A stretch of 64,000 bases of DNA from Rhodospirillales bacterium URHD0017 (GTDB lineage: Bacteria; Pseudomonadota; Alphaproteobacteria; Reyranellales; Reyranellaceae). The notes under the pieces are model-generated. The model was not told where the DNA came from. It was given only the letters and a program-made list of their open reading frames with translations, and did no database searches. A program made the position numbers and the translations under genes. Positions 46,960 to 55,607 of the stretch are shown piece by piece (position 1 is the stretch's first letter; each line of letters starts with the position of its first letter). The stretch covers positions 62,001 to 126,000 of the forward strand of contig FODP01000008.1 in assembly GCA_900110395.1 (NCBI GenBank), given 5' to 3'.

Positions 46960-48543
46960 ATGGCAAAACCCAAGGTTCTCATCTCCGACGAGCTTTCCCC
47001 GCGCGCGGTCGAAATCTTCGCCGAGCGCGGCTGCGACGTCGATTTCAAGCCCGGCCTGAAACCCGCCGAGCTGCGCGCCATCGTCGGCAACTACGAGGGC
47101 CTGGCCATCCGCTCGGCCACCAAGGTCACCGCCGAGGTGCTGGCCGAAGCCAAGAAGCTCAAGGTCGTCGGCCGGGCCGGCATCGGCGTCGACAATGTCG
47201 ACATCAAGTCGGCCACCGCGAGCGGTGTCGTGGTCATGAACACGCCCTACGGCAACGCCATCACCACGGCCGAGCACGCCATCGCCCTGATGTTCGCGGT
47301 CGCCCGCCAGATCCCCGACGCCAACGCCTCGACCCAGGCCGGCAAATGGGAGAAGAACCGCTTCATGGGCACCGAGCTCAGCTTCAAGACGCTGGGCCTG
47401 ATCGGCTGCGGCAACATCGGCTCGATCGTCGCCGAGCGCGCCATCGGCCTCAAGATGCGCGTCGTCGCCTTCGACCCGTTCCTGTCCGACGAACGCGCCA
47501 AGGCGCTCGGCGTCGAGAAGGCGACGCTCGACGAGGTTCTGGCGCGCGCCGACTTCATCACCGTGCACACGCCGCTCACCGAGCAGACCAGGAACATTCT
47601 CAGCCGCGCCAACCTGATGAAGACCAAGAAGGGCGTGCGCATCATCAACTGCGCGCGTGGCGGCCTGGTCGACGAACTGGCGGTGCGCGACCTCCTGGTC
47701 TCGGGCCACATCGCCGGCGCGGGCTTCGACGTCTTCACCGAGGAGCCGGCAAAAACCAACGTGCTGTTCGGTGCGCCCAACCTGGTCAGCACGCCGCATC
47801 TCGGCGCCTCGACGCTGGAGGCGCAGGAGAACGTGGCCCTGCAGGTCGCCGAGCAGATGGCCGACTACCTGCTGACCGGCGCCATCGTGAACTCGCTCAA
47901 CATGCCCAACGTCACGGCCGAGGAGGCGCCGCGGTTGGCGCCCTATCTCGACCTCGCCGAGAAGCTGGGCTCGTTCGCGGGCCAGCTCACCGACACCGAC
48001 ATCAAGGCGGTGTCGATCGAGTACGAGGGCGACGTCGCCGCCCTCAACGTCAAGCCGCTCTCCCAGGTCGCCTTGATGGGCGTGCTGCGTCCGCAGCTCA
48101 CCTCGGTCAACATGGTGAACGCACCCGTCATCGCCCGCGAGCGCGGCATCGAGATGGCCGAGGTCAAGCACGAGCGCGCCAGCGACTACCATTCGATGAT
48201 CCGGCTCACCGTCACCGCCGAGAAGTACACGCGCGCCATCACCGGCACGCTGTTCGGCGGCAAGCATCCGCGCATCGTCGACATCAAGGGCATCGAGATC
48301 GAGGCCGAGTTCGCCCCGCACATGCTCTACATCACCAACGACGACAAGCCGGGCTTCATCGGCCGCCTCGGCACGCTTCTGGGCGAGAGCAAGGTCAATA
48401 TCGCGACCTTCCATCTCGGCCGCGACGCGCCGGGCGGCTCGGCGATCGCGCTGGTGCAGGTCGACCAGCCGATCTCGCCAGCTCTGCTCGATAAGATCGC
48501 CGCCCTCGAGGGCGTGGTGCAAGCGAAGCTGCTGAGCTTCTGA
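46960..48543 (+). CDS. serA: D-3-phosphoglycerate dehydrogenase (long form with ACT domain)
   Basis: First step of serine synthesis: 3-phosphoglycerate to 3-phosphohydroxypyruvate with NAD. 527 aa. VLISDELSPRAVEIFAERGC start, VGRAGIGVDNVDIKSATASG, NAD motif LGLIGCGNIGSIVAERAIGL, INCARGGLVDELAVRDLLVS (catalytic Arg), FDVFTEEPAKTNVLFG and TPHLGASTLEAQENVALQVA (catalytic His/Glu). Then an ASB-type intervening domain and a C-terminal ACT domain (HMLYITNDDKPGFIGRLGTL), which usually mediates serine feedback. ATG at 46960. A short repeat follows and may end the transcript. Confidence 0.97.
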   Translation: MAKPKVLISDELSPRAVEIFAERGCDVDFKPGLKPAELRAIVGNYEGLAIRSATKVTAEVLAEAKKLKVVGRAGIGVDNVDIKSATASGVVVMNTPYGNAITTAEHAIALMFAVARQIPDANASTQAGKWEKNRFMGTELSFKTLGLIGCGNIGSIVAERAIGLKMRVVAFDPFLSDERAKALGVEKATLDEVLARADFITVHTPLTEQTRNILSRANLMKTKKGVRIINCARGGLVDELAVRDLLVSGHIAGAGFDVFTEEPAKTNVLFGAPNLVSTPHLGASTLEAQENVALQVAEQMADYLLTGAIVNSLNMPNVTAEEAPRLAPYLDLAEKLGSFAGQLTDTDIKAVSIEYEGDVAALNVKPLSQVALMGVLRPQLTSVNMVNAPVIARERGIEMAEVKHERASDYHSMIRLTVTAEKYTRAITGTLFGGKHPRIVDIKGIEIEAEFAPHMLYITNDDKPGFIGRLGTLLGESKVNIATFHLGRDAPGGSAIALVQVDQPISPALLDKIAALEGVVQAKLLSF

Positions 48544-48548
48544 GAGTT

Positions 48549-48592
48549 GTCGTCCTGAGCGTAGCGAAGGCCTTCGCTTCGCTCAGGGCGAC
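48549..48592. repeat. Palindromic repeat of the 'cctgagcgtagcgaagg' type
   Basis: GTCGTCCTGAGCGTAGCGAAGG faces its near-perfect inverse CCTTCGCTTCGCTCAGGGCGAC (48571-48592). It lies between serA and the convergent MFS gene, whose stop (48594-48596) touches its end. A fragment of the same type overlaps the hyuB start at 22681-22702. Confidence 0.85.
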
Positions 48593-48593
48593 A

Positions 48594-49838
48594 TCAGGCC
48601 GCCGCGCTGAGTTGGGCGGCCGCCGGCCGCGGCTTGAAGGTCAGCGCCACCGCGACGGCGGCGAGGCCGACGGAGAACGAGCCGATATAGAGCCACGAGT
48701 AGCTCGCATAGGTGTCGAACACCCAGCCGCCGGCCCACGGTCCGAACGCCATGCCGAGGCTCGCCATGGCCGAGATCGCGCCGAACACCGTGCCCATGAT
48801 GTGCGGACCGAAATAGTCGCGCGCCAGGATGGCGTAGAGCGGCATCACGCCGCCATAGGCGATGCCGAACACGATCGACAGCGCATAGAGTTCGCCGAGG
48901 TCCTTGGCGAACAGGTAGGCGCCGGCGCCCAGCGCCTGCACCATCAGCCCGCCCACCAGCACCGGCTTGGCGCCGAGGCGATCGGCCAGCACGCCAAGCA
49001 GCACGCGGCCGCCCAGCCCCGAGAGGCCGGCCAGGCTGTAGACGCTGACCGCCACCATCGCCGGGATGCCGCAGCCGATGGCGTAGGTCACCATGTGGAA
49101 GATCGGCCCGGAGTGCGCGGCGCAGCAGGCGAAGTGGGCGAGCGCCAGCACCGCGAACTGCGGCGTGCGCAGCGCCTCGCCGGCGCTCATGCGCGCAGCG
49201 ACGATCGCGGCGACCGGTGTGGCGACACCGGGAGCGGGCGCCGGCGGGTTCGTCTCCAGCATGACCGGAGGCCGGCGCACCAGGAGCGAGGCGGGGATCA
49301 GCAGGATCCAGGCGGCGATGCCCACCACCAGCATGGCCGGCCGCCAGTCGTAGTTGTCTATGAGCCAGCGCGCGAACGGCGCCACCGTGACCGGCGCGGT
49401 GCCGGCGCCGGCCGAGACGAGGGCGACGGCGAGGCTGCGGTTCTTGTCGATCCAGGCCGACGCCAACGCCATCATCGGCGCGTAGAAGGCGCCGGCCGCC
49501 GCACCGACCAGGATGCCGAACACCAGCTGGAACTCGACCAGGCTCGTCGCCCGGCTCGCCAGCACCATGCCGAGGCCCAGCAGCACGCTGCCCGAGAGCA
49601 CGACGACCTGCGGCCCGAATCGGTCGCTGATCGCGCCCCAGGCGAAGGCCGCAAAGCCCATCACCAGGAAATCGATGGTCATGGCGGTCGAGATGCCGGT
49701 GCGCGTCCAGCCCGTGTCGGCAGAGATCGGCTGCAGGAAGACCGCCAGCGAGAACATCGCGCCCATGCTGACGCAAGTCATCAGCGCGCCGGCAGCGACG
49801 ATCACCCAGCCATAGGCCGGGCTGCTTGTCCGTGTCAT
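48594..49838 (-). CDS. Major facilitator superfamily transporter
   Basis: 414 aa with twelve transmembrane helices. YGWVIVAAGALMTCVSMGAM (TM1), the MFS motif A-like AFAWGAISDRFGPQVVVLSG between TM2 and TM3 (GxxxDRFG), VEFQLVFGILVGAAAGAFYA, SVYSLAGLSGLGGRVLLGVL-ADRLGAK (second motif A copy) and GVMPLYAILARDYFGPHIMG. The pattern resembles the oxalate/formate antiporter-like (OFA/MCT-related) group. A proline-rich cytoplasmic loop joins the halves (NPPAPAPGVATPVAA). ATG at 49836-49838; no adjacent gene suggests the substrate. Confidence 0.9.
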   Translation of the reverse strand: MTRTSSPAYGWVIVAAGALMTCVSMGAMFSLAVFLQPISADTGWTRTGISTAMTIDFLVMGFAAFAWGAISDRFGPQVVVLSGSVLLGLGMVLASRATSLVEFQLVFGILVGAAAGAFYAPMMALASAWIDKNRSLAVALVSAGAGTAPVTVAPFARWLIDNYDWRPAMLVVGIAAWILLIPASLLVRRPPVMLETNPPAPAPGVATPVAAIVAARMSAGEALRTPQFAVLALAHFACCAAHSGPIFHMVTYAIGCGIPAMVAVSVYSLAGLSGLGGRVLLGVLADRLGAKPVLVGGLMVQALGAGAYLFAKDLGELYALSIVFGIAYGGVMPLYAILARDYFGPHIMGTVFGAISAMASLGMAFGPWAGGWVFDTYASYSWLYIGSFSVGLAAVAVALTFKPRPAAAQLSAAA

Positions 49839-50067
49839 GCCCGTCTCCGTCCTGCAGTCTTGTCGTTGCCGTGATCGTAGCGCCCTTCGGCCAACCTCTC
49901 TAGCGCGGTGGACCGTGCGTGGGATCGAGGTGCGGATCGTCGTCGTCGACGTCGTGCGGAGCGAAACCCGGCACAAGGCGGCCCTTTTGAGGCGCATGAG
50001 AAAAGTTCGGTCGCCTCGCCAACGCCGTCGAGGGTAGCTTGCCACCCCCGCACAAGGAGGAACAACC

Positions 50068-50619
50068 ATGCCCCGCGTGAGTGAAATCGAAGACGATGGC
50101 GGCGATCCCATCCTGAAGGCGAGCTTCGATCGCCAGCGCGAAATGTTCGGCGGCCTCCTGAACCCCGCCAAGGTCATGGCCCACTGTCCGCCGATCCTGC
50201 GCGCTGCCGGCCTGCTCGGCCAGTCGATCGAGCAGTCGGGCCTTCTGCCCAAGGCGCTGCTGCCGCTGGTGTATGTCCGCGTCGCCACCATCAACGGCTG
50301 CCCGTTTTGAATTGACATCAATTCCGTCCGTGCGACGGAACACGAAGGCGGGTGGGAGAAGCTGGCGGAGGTCCTCGACTGGCGGACCAGCAAGCTCTTC
50401 AGCCCGATGGAGCGGGTGGCGCTGGAATATGCCGAGCGCATCACCACGACCGGCCAGAAGGTCGACGACGCGTTGTTCGCGGAACTGAAGAAGCATTTCA
50501 GCGAGGGCCAAATCGTCGAGCTGACGGCGGCCATCGCCATGGAGAACTTCCGCTCCAAGTTCAATCCTGCGCTCGGCATCGAGGCGCAGGGCTTCTGCAT
50601 GGTGCCGCCGAAGCGTTGA
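50068..50619 (+). CDS. Carboxymuconolactone decarboxylase (AhpD-like) protein with in-frame TGA, probable selenoprotein
   Basis: 183 aa if the TGA at 50308-50310 (codon 81) is read as selenocysteine. Up to it the frame gives LVYVRVATINGCPF, and after it IDINSVRATEHEGGWEKLAE, so the TGA sits where family members have the second Cys of CPFC (a CxxC redox site): NGC-P-F-U-IDIN. The frame then continues without error to YAERITTTGQKVDDALFAEL and the natural end QGFCMVPPKR. A SECIS-like hairpin follows the TGA at the expected distance. Strong AAGGAGG before the ATG. AhpD-type selenoproteins with CxxU are known in bacteria. A nonsense mutation or sequencing error is the alternative. Confidence 0.8.
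50322..50340 (+). promoter_or_regulatory. Candidate bacterial SECIS element
   Basis: TTCCGTC (50322-50328), five-base loop CGTGC, GACGGAA (50334-50340): a perfect 7-bp stem inside the coding sequence. The loop begins 18 bases after the TGA, and a G is the second loop base, both matching the known bacterial SECIS pattern (loop about 16-37 bases from UGA, G in the first two loop positions). Confidence 0.75.
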
Positions 50620-50663
50620 GGCGCATTTCAGTGTAGAATGGTCGTCATGGCCCGAGAGAGGCG

Positions 50664-51371
50664 ATGACGACTCCTGGTTACGATTACGACAAAGCCATTC
50701 CGGCGGGCTTCTACGACGAGATCCATCAGCGCAGGGCAGGGGTACGGTTCTTCTGGCACGACCTGAAATTCCGAGCCGTGGCCGCTCGCCTCGTGGGGGC
50801 TGGCAAGGTCCTCGATATCGGCTGCGGACCTGGCACCTTCATCGGCAACTACCTGGACGGCATCGACTGCCTGGGCATCGATTTCAGCAGGCCGCAGATC
50901 GACTACGCGAACCGGCGGTACGGTACGGCGCGTCATCGCTTCTCAACCCAGCTTCTTGCTGGGATCGATGAGCGCTTCGACGCCGTCACCATGATCGAGT
51001 TGATCGAGCACCTGCCGCCTACCGAAGCTCGGCGTCTGCTCGCTGAAGCGTGCGGTCTGCTGGTGCCGCAGGGCCGCCTGGTCGTGACGACGCCCAACTA
51101 CCGCTCATTGTGGCCGCTGATCGAATGGGGCGTGAACCACGTCTCACGCGTCAGCTACGAGCAGCAGCACATCAACAAGTACACGCGCGGGCGGCTCGCC
51201 ACCGAGCTCGTCCAGGCCGGCTACTCCAGGGTCGACGTCGGCACGGCCGTCGGTCTCGCTCCGTTCGCCGCCGTGCTCGGACGGCAGCCGGCAGAATGGC
51301 TCGATGCCGTCGAGGGTAATCTCGGTCATCTCGGCTGCGGCAACCTCTTGGTCGCGGTCGCCCGGCCATGA
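50664..51371 (+). CDS. Class I SAM-dependent methyltransferase
   Basis: 235 aa. GAGKVLDIGCGPGTFIGNYL is motif I, CLGIDFSRPQIDYANRRYG motif II, FDAVTMIELIEHLPPTEARR and CGLLVPQGRLVVTTPNYRSL the later motifs, as in Methyltransf_23/UbiG-like enzymes. The C-terminal INKYTRGRLATELVQAGYSR is typical of methyltransferases in polysaccharide clusters. Its stop overlaps the start of the glycosyltransferase (ATGA), so it belongs to that unit. The acceptor is probably a lipid-linked intermediate or glycan. Confidence 0.92.
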   Translation: MTTPGYDYDKAIPAGFYDEIHQRRAGVRFFWHDLKFRAVAARLVGAGKVLDIGCGPGTFIGNYLDGIDCLGIDFSRPQIDYANRRYGTARHRFSTQLLAGIDERFDAVTMIELIEHLPPTEARRLLAEACGLLVPQGRLVVTTPNYRSLWPLIEWGVNHVSRVSYEQQHINKYTRGRLATELVQAGYSRVDVGTAVGLAPFAAVLGRQPAEWLDAVEGNLGHLGCGNLLVAVARP

Positions 51372-52471
51372 CGACGCCGTCGATATCGGTCGTCGTGCCG
51401 ACCTACAACGAGGCGGCCAACGTCCAGATGATCTATGAGGGCCTGGCCCAGGCGCTTTCCGGCCGATCATGGGAGCTGGTCGTCGTCGACGACGATTCGC
51501 CCGACGGCACGGCCGACACCGTGCGGGCCCTCGGCCGGCAGCACGACAATGTCCGCTGCGTCCAGCGCGTCCAGGAGCGCGGCCTGTGCTCGGCCGTGCA
51601 TTGGGGCGTGCAGGTCGCGCACGGCGATGTCGTCGTCATCATGGACGGTGACCTGCAGCACGAACCGGCGTTGATCCCCCAGATGCTCGAGGCGCTGCAG
51701 GCCGGGCACGACATCGTCTCGGGCTCGCGCTTCCTCCAGGGCGCCTCGGAGCAGGGCCTGTCGCAGCGTCGCCGCCGCCTCTCGGACTGGGGCAACCGGC
51801 TGACGAACCGCTTCCTCGGCACGGCGCTCAGCGATCCCCTGACCGGCTTCTTCGCCACCTCGCGCCGGCTGTTCCTGGAATCCATCCCGCAGATGCAGGC
51901 CGACGGCTTCAAGGTCTTCTTCGACCTGGTCTATCACAATCGCAAGGTCACGATCCGCGAGCTGCCTTTCGCGTTCCAGCGCCGCCGCCACGGCCAGTCG
52001 AAGCTCGATCTCTACGTGCTGTGGCTGCTCGGCTGCGATATCGTCTCGAAGCTCTCGCGCGGCATGCTGCCGCCGCGCCTGATCAGCTTCGTCGGTGTCG
52101 GGCTGATCGGCTCGATCTTCCATTTCTCCATCCTCTACGCCAGCATGGATCTCGGCGCCGTGTTCTGGCTCGCCCAGGCGATCGCCACCGTCGTCGCGAT
52201 GGTCTTCAACTTCACGATCAACAACGTGCTCACCTACTCGGACGACCGGCTGCGCGGTACGGGCTTCTACAAGGGCTTGCTGCTCTACAGCCTGATCGCT
52301 TCGGTCGGCATCGTGGCCAACGTCAGCACTGCCCAGATCGCCTATCTGCGCCTGCACGGCCACACCTTCATTGCCGCCACGACCGGGCTGGTCATCGACG
52401 TAATCTGGCGGTTCGTCGTGTCGAACCGCTTGATCTGGGGCCGTTCGTCCATGCTGAGAAAGCCGCGCTAG
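51368..52471 (+). CDS. Glycosyltransferase family 2 fused to a GtrA-like membrane domain
   Basis: 367 aa. The GT-A domain (about 1-235) has VVVPTYNEAANVQMIYEGLA, LVVVDDDSPDGTADTVRALG and the DxD region VVIMDGDLQHEPALIPQMLE; RRRHGQSKLDLYVLWLLG closes it. The C-terminal part (about 238-360) is a four-helix GtrA-type domain: LISFVGVGLIGSIFHFSILY, NFTINNVLTYSDDRLRGTGF and ATTGLVIDVIWRFVVSNRLI. Such DPM1-GtrA fusions load a sugar on polyprenyl phosphate and may flip it. Coupled to the methyltransferase upstream and the polytopic protein downstream (TAGTG overlap). Confidence 0.93.
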   Translation: MTTPSISVVVPTYNEAANVQMIYEGLAQALSGRSWELVVVDDDSPDGTADTVRALGRQHDNVRCVQRVQERGLCSAVHWGVQVAHGDVVVIMDGDLQHEPALIPQMLEALQAGHDIVSGSRFLQGASEQGLSQRRRRLSDWGNRLTNRFLGTALSDPLTGFFATSRRLFLESIPQMQADGFKVFFDLVYHNRKVTIRELPFAFQRRRHGQSKLDLYVLWLLGCDIVSKLSRGMLPPRLISFVGVGLIGSIFHFSILYASMDLGAVFWLAQAIATVVAMVFNFTINNVLTYSDDRLRGTGFYKGLLLYSLIASVGIVANVSTAQIAYLRLHGHTFIAATTGLVIDVIWRFVVSNRLIWGRSSMLRKPR

Positions 52472-54741
52472 TGCCGCCAGGGATCTCGCGACGCCTGGGA
52501 TGGGCCGTGCAGGGGCCGGCCAGCAACCTCTATCTATGCGCTGTCATTTCGCTGGCTGCGGCGGTCCTGCTCCTCGTTGAGGCGACGGTCTTTCCGGCAA
52601 AGGCGGCGTTTTTTCTCCTGGCGGCGCCAACCATTATCCTGGCGCTGGTGCTCGTGCATGCCGCTGCGCGGGCTGCGGCCCTGCCTTTCGACGACGCGAT
52701 CGGCCGTTTCGCCAGCGGAGTCGGGCTCGCGATCCGTCCGGGCGGCACGCCCAGCGTCTTTGCCGTGCTGCTCTATTGCGCGGTCATCATGGGCGCCACC
52801 GGCGGCTACGCCTGGCTGGCGCTGACGAGGACGGGCGTCACGCGCGACGACGTGATCGTGGTGTGGGGCCTGCTCGACAAGCGCCAGCCGGTCTTCGCCT
52901 ATCTGGTCGTCGTGGCCTTCGTCCTGTTCCACCGGGCGATGGGGACCCTGTTCTTCGCGCCGACCTACGGATGGCAGGACGCGGTGTCCCCGCGCCGGTC
53001 GTGGCTGGCGCGCGTGGCTGGCGCAGTGGTCGTGGCCGTCGTCGCCTATTGCTGGCTGGGTGCGGAGGCCTTGCGCGACGTTGTTCCTGCCGGCGAGGCG
53101 ACGCTCGCCAGGTTCTACGAATATCACTCGCTCGTTCACCTCGGTGCACTCGAGCAGATCCGCCTCGGGGCGACGCCCTACATCGAGGCGCAGACGCAAT
53201 ACGGGCCCGGCAACCAGCTGCTGGCGTATGCCCTCACCAAGGCGTTCGGGTTCAGCAATCACGGCTTCCATGCCGGCGTCCTCCTGGTCGACGTCGTCTG
53301 CATCGTCGCCTTCTTCGTGATCGTGCAGCAGATCCTGGGACTGGGCTGGGCGTTGGCCGGCCTGGTGGGCTGGGTATTGTGGCCAAGTCCTGCCGCTGTC
53401 ATCGACCCCGCCGGCTGGGCCATCCTGACGCGCTGGATCGCCGTGCCGATCGTCGCCTTGCTGTTGGCGCGCATGCTGTTGGTCGATGGGCCACGCGCCG
53501 CCTCCTGGCTCGGCCCGGTGGCTGTCGGCGCGATCTGGGGCGCCGGCGGCTTCATGAGCCAGGAGAACCTCTCCGGCGGCCTGCTGGTCCTGATCTTCTC
53601 GCTGGCCCTCTACGGGCCGGTATGTGGCCGGTCGCTGGCAAGCCTGGCGCGGTTTGCCGGCCTGTTCCTCGGCGGCGGCGCCATGGCCTTCGCGGCTCTG
53701 GTCGCAGGCACGATCGGCATCGACCACACGCTCGACGTCCTGCGACAGGCGAGCAGGCAATCAGCGCTGGTGATGGTGGGCGTCTCCAACTCGGTCTGGT
53801 CGGACAATGTCGGCGTGACGCTGACCTTGAAAGTCGTGCACGGCTGGTGGGAGGATTCGCTCAGCACGTACGGCGCAGTGCGTCCCGTGCTGCAGACCTA
53901 TGGCTTTGCCATCCTGCTCATGGTCGTGGTCAGCCTGCTGGCGGGCTACCTCGGCCGGTCATGGCGCACGGCGAGCGGGGAACAACGGCAGTTTGTCCAA
54001 AAGTTCGCCGGCGTGGCGGTCGGCGCGTATGTGCTGCATCTCTTCGCCCTGTTGCGCTCCGACCTCCCCCATTTCGCCGGACCGTCCTATCTCCTGCCGC
54101 TGCTGCTGATGGCGCTGCCAGTCTTCGCCTGGCGCTGCCTGCGGCCGGGCCTCGGACGCGGGCTGCTGCTGCTTGTGTCGGTCGCGCTGATCGCCGAAGC
54201 CGCGATCGCCGGCCGGTCGGAGCTCGTCCGCCACGCCGAGGCGGCCACCAACAGCTGGAAGAAGTCCATGGCGGCGCGCGAGATCTATCGCGCGCTGCGC
54301 GCCGCCGAAGGGCAGCCGCTCGACGTCGCGTCGCGCTATTCGCCAATCCCGCGCTACCAGGCGGCGTTCCGCGACACGCCATCCTTCGCCGAGCTCGAGG
54401 AGCTCGCGGGACTGCTGCGCGACAAGTTGCAGGGACGCCCTGTCGAGCTGGTCCTGCCCACGCCCGACGATCCGATGAGCGATCCCGAGCTGCTCTATTT
54501 CTTCGGCGGCTTCCGTTCGGTCTCGGGCATCACCTCGCCGCGCGGCAGCATCTGGACGAAGGCCGACCGCGATGCCTGGATCGACACGGTCGTGCGGGCA
54601 AAGAACGCCTGTGTGTTCTTCGATTCGCGGTCGCTCGACGGCCCGCTGTTCCGCGCCTGGAACGACGCAGCGAGGAATGCCGTCGTCAGCAACGAGCCGA
54701 TCGCCGGCAAACGCCAGTACGGCGTGCTGTCCTGCAAGTAG
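52471..54741 (+). CDS. Large polytopic membrane protein of unknown function, cluster member
   Basis: 756 aa with GTG start overlapping the previous TAG. A soluble lead (PPGISRRLGWAVQGPASN) precedes many transmembrane segments across residues 18-600. Examples are LCAVISLAAAVLLLVEATVF, VLLYCAVIMGATGGYAWLAL, VAYCWLGAEALRDVVPAGEA and VAVGAIWGAGGFMSQENLSG. Lumenal-type conserved residues include YEYHSLVHLGALEQIRLGAT and PYIEAQTQYGPGNQLLAYAL. A soluble C-terminal part (about 605-756) ends KRQYGVLSCK. Topology fits a GT-C glycosyltransferase that uses the lipid-linked sugar made by its neighbours; I could not assign a known family. Confidence 0.75.
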   Translation: MPPGISRRLGWAVQGPASNLYLCAVISLAAAVLLLVEATVFPAKAAFFLLAAPTIILALVLVHAAARAAALPFDDAIGRFASGVGLAIRPGGTPSVFAVLLYCAVIMGATGGYAWLALTRTGVTRDDVIVVWGLLDKRQPVFAYLVVVAFVLFHRAMGTLFFAPTYGWQDAVSPRRSWLARVAGAVVVAVVAYCWLGAEALRDVVPAGEATLARFYEYHSLVHLGALEQIRLGATPYIEAQTQYGPGNQLLAYALTKAFGFSNHGFHAGVLLVDVVCIVAFFVIVQQILGLGWALAGLVGWVLWPSPAAVIDPAGWAILTRWIAVPIVALLLARMLLVDGPRAASWLGPVAVGAIWGAGGFMSQENLSGGLLVLIFSLALYGPVCGRSLASLARFAGLFLGGGAMAFAALVAGTIGIDHTLDVLRQASRQSALVMVGVSNSVWSDNVGVTLTLKVVHGWWEDSLSTYGAVRPVLQTYGFAILLMVVVSLLAGYLGRSWRTASGEQRQFVQKFAGVAVGAYVLHLFALLRSDLPHFAGPSYLLPLLLMALPVFAWRCLRPGLGRGLLLLVSVALIAEAAIAGRSELVRHAEAATNSWKKSMAAREIYRALRAAEGQPLDVASRYSPIPRYQAAFRDTPSFAELEELAGLLRDKLQGRPVELVLPTPDDPMSDPELLYFFGGFRSVSGITSPRGSIWTKADRDAWIDTVVRAKNACVFFDSRSLDGPLFRAWNDAARNAVVSNEPIAGKRQYGVLSCK

Positions 54742-54836
54742 GTCGATCACCTATCCGAGAATAGGTCGGCGGCACCGGCGGGGCGTGGCGACATCGCGAT
54801 TAACGTCCGCGGCGACCCAACAGGGAAGGTGTCGCC

Positions 54837-55607
54837 ATGGATCGTCTGAAAATCTACAGCACGCGTACGCTGGTGGCGGTCGAGTTCTCGTCCCGTCCGT
54901 CGTCGCTCGCCGCCATCGGCGGCCGGGCCCATGCCTTCCGCCGGCTCAATCAGGCCGAGACGACGGCGCTATTTGGCCAGGCCGTCGAGGCCGATTCGTC
55001 TGCGGCAGCAAAGATGAAGCATCTGATGACGGTGGTCGGCGACCGCGTCGCCTACTGGGAGAAGCGCGTGCCACCCGGATTGGATTGTTTTGTCCACCAT
55101 GTTCGCTTCGAGGACGAGGCGCGCGGCCGCGCAGCCTACACCCGCGCCGTCGCTTCGTTCCCCGGCTTGGCGATGATCGGCCTCTACGCCATCGACCCGG
55201 TCATCTCGTTCTTTCCCGACGCGTTTCCGGTCGATCCGGCGCCGAATTTCTGGCGGCCCGGCACGACCAATGTGCTGACCGCCGACAGCCTCTTCTTTCT
55301 CAATTTCTTCCCGGTGCAGGCCGGCCTGCGCGAGCAGGTCGTGCAGGGGACGACCTCGATCTACAGCGAGAGCGCGCCCGGCCTCTATCACACCAACAAC
55401 TACGTCGACCTCGTCTCCGACCTGTTCACCTCCTCGGCCGGTGTCGACAAGGTGGCGAGCGTCAACCTCAACCGCTACAGCGACGGCCACGGCTTCTTCA
55501 AGGCGGTCGCCGCGGGCGCCGCCAGGAGCGTGATCGCCGAAGGCGGCCACCAGGCGTTCCAGTGGCACGGCATGCTCTGCCACCTGGTCGGCGAGGGCCG
55601 GAAATGA
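54837..55607 (+). CDS. Protein of unknown function coupled to a CocE-type hydrolase
   Basis: 256 aa, soluble, no signal: MDRLKIYSTRTLVAVEFSSR, then FRRLNQAETTALFGQAVEAD, CFVHHVRFEDEARGRAAYTR and VASVNLNRYSDGHGFFKAVA, ending EGGHQAFQWHGMLCHLVGEG. HHV and GHGFF/GGHQAF look like possible active-site or binding segments. No family recognised. ATG at 54837 follows AGGGAAGG. It shares an ATGA overlap with the CocE hydrolase, so it likely acts in the same pathway. Confidence 0.65.
   Translation: MDRLKIYSTRTLVAVEFSSRPSSLAAIGGRAHAFRRLNQAETTALFGQAVEADSSAAAKMKHLMTVVGDRVAYWEKRVPPGLDCFVHHVRFEDEARGRAAYTRAVASFPGLAMIGLYAIDPVISFFPDAFPVDPAPNFWRPGTTNVLTADSLFFLNFFPVQAGLREQVVQGTTSIYSESAPGLYHTNNYVDLVSDLFTSSAGVDKVASVNLNRYSDGHGFFKAVAAGAARSVIAEGGHQAFQWHGMLCHLVGEGRK

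Noticed and set aside
50068..50310. Interpretation of the CMD gene as a pseudogene split by a nonsense codon
   Set aside because: Frame, conservation after the TGA, its exact place at the second Cys and the SECIS-like hairpin all favour selenocysteine; kept only as the alternative.
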